Assembly: GCF_965216485.1 (NCBI RefSeq)
Contig: NZ_OZ244162.1
Location: forward strand, 930,001-994,000
From: Algiphilus sp965216485
GTDB taxonomy: Bacteria > Pseudomonadota > Gammaproteobacteria > Nevskiales > Nevskiaceae
Direction: 5' to 3'
DNA length: 64,000 bases
Every line of letters begins with the position of its first letter. Within the stretch, counting starts at the first letter, position 1. A model generated the notes under the pieces. That model was given only the letters and a program-made list of their open reading frames with translations. It was not told the DNA's origin and did no database searches. Of the stretch, positions 59,297-64,000 are shown piece by piece. The translations under genes were made by a program, and so were the position numbers.

Positions 59297-60237
59297 GTCA
59301 GTACGACGATACATCGCAGACAGCCGAGGCCGAAGCAGTCCAGGAGCGCGATCTGATGGCGCTGGCGGATGGTCGCATTGCGCCGGACAGCGTGCGCGCT
59401 GCCCGCATCCGTGACCATCTGCGCGCGCATCCGACGGCTGCCATGCAGGTGCAGGCCTGGCAGCAGCAGAACGCGGCCATACGTTCGTACTTCGGTGGCG
59501 TCATGGCGGAAGCGGTGCCGGATCGGCTGCAGCCGGGGACATTGCGTGCACAGCGCGCGGCCGTGCACGCGCGGCAGCGTCGGTTTGCGGTCGCGGCCTG
59601 CACTGTGCTGGCCCTGGCTGCGGTGCTCCGTATGGTCGCCTTTCCGCAGGCCAACGAGGATGCGCGGCTTGATCGTTTTGCCGGCGCGGTGGCAGCGCTG
59701 TCGACGGATGGCGCTGCCTCCCTCGAGGACGTGGCACAGCCACACAGCGCGGCGTCGAGTGCGCAGCTTCGGACGGCATTGCCCGATCTCGACCGCCTGG
59801 GCTTCTCGCTGCAGGACCAGCGCAGCGTGACAGCCGGTGCCCATGCAACCACGGAGGCCCGTTATGAAGACGCTCGGGGGCGTGCCTTGCGGCTTTTCGT
59901 GACCGAGGAAGCGCACGCCCAGCCACCGGAGCTGCATCGGCGTGTCCAGGATGGCCACGAAATTGTCTATTGGCGCGCCGGCCATCGACTCTACGCGCTG
60001 GCGGCGGAGACACCGCTCGCCTCGGGTGAACTGGAGCGGATTGCCCGCACAACACGCCTGCGCAACCCGCTGGTCGAGGCAGGGACGGCCATTGCCGCGC
60101 GGAGCAAGGGCGAACAAGCTACGCCCGCACGGTCGCCAGTGGTGCGCATGGATGAAGGCCGGCCTCGAGCCGGCAATGCACCCAGTCGCCCCGCCAGCGT
60201 GCACTACGAGGGCATGGTCAAGGACTCCTCGCTGTAA
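59293..60237 (+). CDS. Membrane anti-sigma factor
   Basis: 314 residues. The cytoplasmic N-part (ERDLMALADGRIAPDSVRAARIRDHLRAHP, ..AWQQQNAAIRSYF) has the pattern of anti-sigma domains but lacks the zinc-binding HxxxCxxC. One membrane segment at about 98-117 is followed by a periplasmic domain of about 195 residues with no recognised family. Assignment rests on topology and the coupled ECF gene. Alanine-rich composition. Confidence 0.8.
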   Translation: MSQYDDTSQTAEAEAVQERDLMALADGRIAPDSVRAARIRDHLRAHPTAAMQVQAWQQQNAAIRSYFGGVMAEAVPDRLQPGTLRAQRAAVHARQRRFAVAACTVLALAAVLRMVAFPQANEDARLDRFAGAVAALSTDGAASLEDVAQPHSAASSAQLRTALPDLDRLGFSLQDQRSVTAGAHATTEARYEDARGRALRLFVTEEAHAQPPELHRRVQDGHEIVYWRAGHRLYALAAETPLASGELERIARTTRLRNPLVEAGTAIAARSKGEQATPARSPVVRMDEGRPRAGNAPSRPASVHYEGMVKDSSL

Positions 60238-60343
60238 AGGTGCGCAGCGCGCGTCGGTCCGCTGCAAGGCGGGCGGCGCCGCCGCCTGCTATCTTCCGCT
60301 CCCGGCCACGCCGCTGACCCGGTACAAGAGGAGCACGAAGAAC

Positions 60344-61471
60344 ATGGATAACGAGTTGGAACTGTTTCGCGACAACGTCCGTCGCTTTCTGCAGAGCGAG
60401 ATCGCACCCCACTACGAACAGTGGGAAGCCGACGAGATCATGCCGCGTCAGGTATGGCAGCAGCTTGGCGAGGCTGGCCTGTTGTGCGTCGACATGCCGG
60501 AGGAATACGGTGGTTCGGGTGCGCCCTTCAGCTTCTCCTGCGTCGTCGTCGAGGAACTCGCACGCGCCGGATTCGGTGCTCTGGCGAGCAACGTGTCCGT
60601 GCACTCGGATATCGCCGCTCCGTATATCGCCCATCTCGGTACCGAAGCGCAGAAGGCGCACTACCTGCCCAAGATGGCAGCCGGCGAGGCCATCGGCGCC
60701 ATTGCCATGACCGAGCCCGGTGCCGGCTCTGACCTGCAGGGCGCCCGCACCCGGGCCGATGCCGATGGGGATGGCTACCGCATCAATGGCCAGAAGACCT
60801 TCATCACCAATGGCCAACACGCTGATGTCATCGTCACCTTTACCAAGACCGACCCCAACGCGGGCTCGAAGGGCACGGCCCTGTTTCTGATCGATGCGGC
60901 CATGGAGGGATTCTCGCGCGGCCGCAATCTCGAAAAGATCGGTCAGCACGCGGCAGACACTTCGGAGCTTTTCTTCTCCGATGTGCGGGTACCGGCCTCG
61001 GCCGTGCTCGGGCGTGCCGGCAACGGCTTCGGGCACCTGATGGACGAGTTGCCGCGCGAGCGGCTGATCCTGGCGGCCTCGGCGGTTGCGGCGGCCGAAG
61101 GCGCGCTGGCGCTGACCATCGATTATGTGCGAGAGCGCCACGCCTTCGGCAAGCCGTTGTCCGCGCAGCAGAATACGCGCTTCGAAATCGCACGCATGAA
61201 ATCCGACGTGGTCGTGCACCGTGCCTACCTCGAAGACTGCAAGGCACGCTTCGATGCCGGCGATTTCGATGTGGCCGACGCGGCCATGGCCAAGTACACC
61301 ACGACCGAGATGCAGTGCCGCGTGGCCGATGGCTGTCTGCAGCTCTTCGGTGGCTACGGCTACATGCGCGAATACCCGATCTCCCGTCACTTCGTCGATG
61401 CCCGCGTGCAGCGCATCTATGGCGGCACTTCGGAAATCATGAAGGAGATCATTGCCCGCTCGGTGCTCTAG
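60344..61471 (+). CDS. Acyl-CoA dehydrogenase (long-chain type)
   Basis: 375 residues from ATG 60344. FAD-dependent fold with MTEPGAGSDLQGARTRA, FITNGQHADVIVTFTK, RHAFGKPLSAQQNTRFEIA and GGYGYMREYPISR. The C-terminal position that holds the catalytic Glu in short/medium-chain enzymes reads YGGTSEI with Gly; the Glu in LPRERLILA takes its place, as in long-chain and isovaleryl-CoA dehydrogenases. It introduces the alpha-beta double bond in acyl-CoA oxidation; works with FadD. Confidence 0.92.
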   Translation: MDNELELFRDNVRRFLQSEIAPHYEQWEADEIMPRQVWQQLGEAGLLCVDMPEEYGGSGAPFSFSCVVVEELARAGFGALASNVSVHSDIAAPYIAHLGTEAQKAHYLPKMAAGEAIGAIAMTEPGAGSDLQGARTRADADGDGYRINGQKTFITNGQHADVIVTFTKTDPNAGSKGTALFLIDAAMEGFSRGRNLEKIGQHAADTSELFFSDVRVPASAVLGRAGNGFGHLMDELPRERLILAASAVAAAEGALALTIDYVRERHAFGKPLSAQQNTRFEIARMKSDVVVHRAYLEDCKARFDAGDFDVADAAMAKYTTTEMQCRVADGCLQLFGGYGYMREYPISRHFVDARVQRIYGGTSEIMKEIIARSVL

Positions 61472-61492
61472 CGTGGGTGGACGCGTCGCGGA

Positions 61493-63286
61493 TTATTCAG
61501 CGGGGTCCGCCAGTCGCCGGATCTGCTGCGCGTACTGTTCGCCGTTGAAGCTCGGCGCCGAGCAGCGCCCGTCATTGCAGACGTAGCCCGCCGGACGCTC
61601 GAAGTTCGGGTAGCTCACGTCGTGATTGGGCAGCTTGCCCATGGCGGGATTCCACAACTCAATGCGCCGATAGCTGCGCGGAGTCGCCAACGCCGTCTTC
61701 AGCAATGCGCGGGTGGTTGCATCGCCCTTTGGACCGACCACGGTGAGATGCAGCGGTGCGCTGCGGATTTCCTGGTCGGCGAGCAGGATGCCTGCGTCGG
61801 TGATGCGCGACAGGGCGGTTGCATCGGCGGCCAGGAAGCGCATGGCATGGCGGGCACCATCCGCGTGATCGGGGTCTGCGGTGAAGTGGTGGAGCCGGTT
61901 GAGCCAGCGCGCGGCGGCGATGTTTTCGTCGATATCCGGAATGGCGGCGACGGGCGTGCCATCGGCAACAGCGCCGCGAAATCCGCTGCCTTCGCGCCGG
62001 AAGTGGGCCATCACGAAATCGGCCGCGGCCGCGCTGCGCATTAGCCACTCTCGCGCGCCGGTCGCTTCGTACAGCGCCAGCAGGGCGCGGCCCATGTGCA
62101 GGCTGTCGCCGAGGAAGGGCCCACGGCTGGATTCGACGTCGTGTCGAAAGCCGCCTTCCGGCAGGCCGCGTTCGGCGACCACCCAGCGTGCCGCGCCAAG
62201 CGCCGCATCGAGTGCGGCTTGCTCACCGGTAAAGGCGTAATCGTGCACCAAGGCATGGATGGCCATTCCGTTGTGCAAGGCATAGCGGCTCTTGTCGATG
62301 GCTGGCATGCCGCGTGCGCGGCGAGCCTGATCATCCAGGGCAAAGTAGTCGTGGGCCTTCTGGCCGGGGACCAGGTCCGCATCCTGACTGACGTAGAAGG
62401 CACCCGATGCCGGGTCGCGCAGGAAGGAAAGCAGGTAACCCCGGATAGCACGTGCCGCATCCAGATACGCTGGATCTTCGAACTGAGCGTAGGCGCGGGC
62501 GTAGATACGCAGCATGCCGGCTTGGGTGCGCATGATCTTCTCGTAGTGCGGGTTCTGCCAGTTGCCCCCCGTTGAGTACTGGTAGGCGCCACCCCACACC
62601 GGATCGATCAGCGCCAGGGCGGCATCGAGGGTACGCCGGGCGCGTACTGCCTCGCGCGCATCGCCGGCAGCGGCACGCACCATCGCGTACTCGACGCTGT
62701 CCCGGTCCATGAACTTCTGTACCGTGTCCAGGCCGCCCCGCTGATCGTCGTGGGCGTCGCGGTGGCGGCTGCGAAGGGTGGCGCGCAGCGAATCGGACAG
62801 CAGCGCAGGATCGGTGTCTTCGGGCTGTGGCGCGGCGACGCCGTCGGCCTCCGGGCTTGGGTCGTCGACAATGGCCTTGAGCAGCCGCGCGAACGGCTCT
62901 GGCGCGATATAGCCCGCTCGCTTGACGATCTCGGCGCCATCCGGACCGAAGAAGATCAACGCCGGCCAACCCCAGTCACGGTAGCGGTTGGCCAAGGCCG
63001 GGTGGGCATCATGGTCGACGCGGCTCACGACGTAATGGCGATCGAGCAGTGCCTGCACCTTGGCGTCGGTGAAGGTCTTCTGCTGCATGACATGGCACCA
63101 GTGACACCACACCGCCTCCAGATACAGAAAGACGAACCGCTCGTTCCGGCGGGCGCGCTCGAAGAGCGCAGGCGACCAGCTCTGCCAGTCGATGGCCACG
63201 TCCGGCGCGGCACGGGCCGGTGGGGCGGCGCTGAGGCCCATCGCAAGTGCGACGAGCAGGCTGAGCGTTGATAGTAGGCGCGTCAT
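61493..63286 (-). CDS. Secreted thioredoxin-fold DUF255 protein (YyaL/SPATA20-like)
   Basis: 597 residues from ATG 63286; the longer upstream frame is shadow of the dienelactone hydrolase gene. Signal peptide MTRLLSTLSLLVALAMGLSA with AxA cleavage near 28. The thioredoxin-like domain has FLYLEAVWCHWCHVMQQKTF (CxxC active site), then an alpha/alpha toroid domain of about 400 residues (GGAYQYSTGGNW, YALHNGMAIHAL). Cytosolic homologues are N-terminally similar; this one is exported. The protein is shorter than the 680-residue norm. Function not established. Confidence 0.88.
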   Translation of the reverse strand: MTRLLSTLSLLVALAMGLSAAPPARAAPDVAIDWQSWSPALFERARRNERFVFLYLEAVWCHWCHVMQQKTFTDAKVQALLDRHYVVSRVDHDAHPALANRYRDWGWPALIFFGPDGAEIVKRAGYIAPEPFARLLKAIVDDPSPEADGVAAPQPEDTDPALLSDSLRATLRSRHRDAHDDQRGGLDTVQKFMDRDSVEYAMVRAAAGDAREAVRARRTLDAALALIDPVWGGAYQYSTGGNWQNPHYEKIMRTQAGMLRIYARAYAQFEDPAYLDAARAIRGYLLSFLRDPASGAFYVSQDADLVPGQKAHDYFALDDQARRARGMPAIDKSRYALHNGMAIHALVHDYAFTGEQAALDAALGAARWVVAERGLPEGGFRHDVESSRGPFLGDSLHMGRALLALYEATGAREWLMRSAAAADFVMAHFRREGSGFRGAVADGTPVAAIPDIDENIAAARWLNRLHHFTADPDHADGARHAMRFLAADATALSRITDAGILLADQEIRSAPLHLTVVGPKGDATTRALLKTALATPRSYRRIELWNPAMGKLPNHDVSYPNFERPAGYVCNDGRCSAPSFNGEQYAQQIRRLADPAE

Positions 63287-63372
63287 GTTCTTACTACGTG
63301 CCTGCCCGCACCTTCGATGCAGCGGTCTCGGTGTGCCGGGCCACGGCATGGGCCCGGCACCGTGACGGCAAC

Positions 63373-64000
63373 CTAGCGCAGATGTCTGCCCAGGAAGTCG
63401 AGACTGCGATCCCAGGCCAGTTGGGCCGCCTCGGCGTCGTAGTAGTCCCAGTCCTCGTTGCCGAAGGCGTGGGGCGCGTCGTAGCGGTAGACGGTGTAAT
63501 CCACGCCCCCCGCCTGCAGCTTGGCTTCCAGTGCGTCCACGGCTTCGGGCGGGAACATCTGATCCTGGTTGCCGTAGTGCGCAAGCAGAGGGATCCGTAT
63601 GGTCGAAGGGTCTCCGGCCTCGGCAGGAGGAATGCCGTACCAGGCCACCGCGGCGTCCAGCTCCGGGGCGTGGATCGCGCCCAGGATCGACAGCACGCCT
63701 CCCATGCAGAAGCCCATGGTGGCAACCTTGGCGCTGTCCTGCTTGAGGTGCTGAATGGCGCCGCGCACGTCCTGATGCGCGGCGTCGCCAAAGTCCAGGC
63801 CGGTCATCTTGTGTTCGGCCTCGGCGGCATCCAGTGCGCGCGCGCCGCGGTAGAGGTCCGGCACCAGCGCGCGATAACCTGCCTCGGCCAGACGGTTGGC
63901 GACGCGCTCGATCTGGTCGTTGATGCCCCACCATTCCTGGATGACGACGACGCCGGGCGCGTTGCCGCCCGCCTCGGGTTCGACATAATAAGCGGGGGCG
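63373..64000 (-). CDS. Dienelactone hydrolase family protein, 5' truncated
   Basis: About 208 residues; the start lies beyond the window. VVVIQEWWGINDQIERVANRLAEAGY is the family N-terminal motif with its conserved Glu, followed by VPDLYRG, nucleophile Cys in GFCMGG, catalytic Asp in NQDQMFP and His in PHAFGNEDWDYYD. Members hydrolyse dienelactones in chloroaromatic breakdown, but many have unknown substrates and no catabolic gene accompanies it here. 86 bp before the DUF255 gene on the same strand. Confidence 0.9.
   Translation of the reverse strand, partial: APAYYVEPEAGGNAPGVVVIQEWWGINDQIERVANRLAEAGYRALVPDLYRGARALDAAEAEHKMTGLDFGDAAHQDVRGAIQHLKQDSAKVATMGFCMGGVLSILGAIHAPELDAAVAWYGIPPAEAGDPSTIRIPLLAHYGNQDQMFPPEAVDALEAKLQAGGVDYTVYRYDAPHAFGNEDWDYYDAEAAQLAWDRSLDFLGRHLR

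Noticed and set aside
61493..63934. 813-residue version of the DUF255 protein
   Set aside because: The first 216 residues are an antisense-frame reading of the hydrolase gene; a signal peptide begins at 63286.

Overview
The window is a high-G+C, gene-dense chromosomal segment with short gaps, many stop/start overlaps and conserved gammaproteobacterial gene orders: rhlB divergent from trxA-rho, rpmB-rpmG beside radC and coaBC-dut, and mtnB-mtnD-mtnC. With a class III PHA synthase (PhaE/PhaC), Lys/Ala-tailed granule proteins and a DUF4856/imelysin/HTTM/TonB-receptor operon, it suggests an aerobic heterotrophic gammaproteobacterium, perhaps near Nevskiales/Xanthomonadales. That placement is an inference. 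No phage, CRISPR array, rRNA or intact insertion sequence was seen.

Layout. 1-10.7 kb: the truncated end of a B12-dependent MerR-type photoreceptor regulator, an HNH nuclease, tRNA-Gly(CCC), a fused thiS-thiG, trmB, prkB, an aldo-keto reductase, an AmpG-like permease with xthA, pyrE, a hemolysin-III protein and a secreted DUF6607 protein. 10.75-11.68 kb: four tandem 236-bp hairpin-rich repeats between convergent genes. 11.7-15.5 kb: coupled coaBC-dut-argB, then radC and rpmB-rpmG. 15.9-20.2 kb: methionine salvage (mtnB, mtnD, mtnC), where the original 5' end of mtnC appears displaced by a short palindromic element; then murI, cysQ and a YrfG-type nucleotidase. 20.3-27.2 kb: an operon behind a candidate Fur box encoding two lipoproteins (DUF4856, imelysin), an HTTM membrane protein, a DCC-type oxidoreductase and a TonB-dependent receptor. 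27.2-29.6 kb: a type IV pilin-like protein with a 200-residue Gly/Ser tail, then a membrane protein with a degenerate GGDEF domain. 29.6-37 kb: rhlB, trxA, rho, an unrecognised helical protein, mgtE and purD.

37-42.3 kb is a complete short-chain PHA locus: phaR, phaB, phaA and phasin on the minus strand, phaE-phaC on the plus strand. A second phasin gene lies at 53.9 kb. The promoters of phaP, phaEC and the second phasin each carry a TGC-N3-GCA inverted repeat, so they look like one PhaR regulon. 43.9-47.1 kb holds an Anbu proteasome-like protease facing an alpha-E protein and a circularly permuted ATP-grasp. 47.5-50.2 kb holds minC, minD and minE, with an opposite-strand outer-membrane protein gene between minC and minD. 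50.2-64 kb holds a MerC-domain protein, an acyl-CoA ligase, YihY, purC, rpe-trpE, an ECF sigma/anti-sigma pair, an acyl-CoA dehydrogenase, a thioredoxin-fold DUF255 protein and a truncated dienelactone hydrolase.

The strongest leads for something undescribed are the Gly/Ser-tailed pilin, the 236-bp array, the remodelled start of mtnC, and the shared palindrome tying three PHA promoters together.
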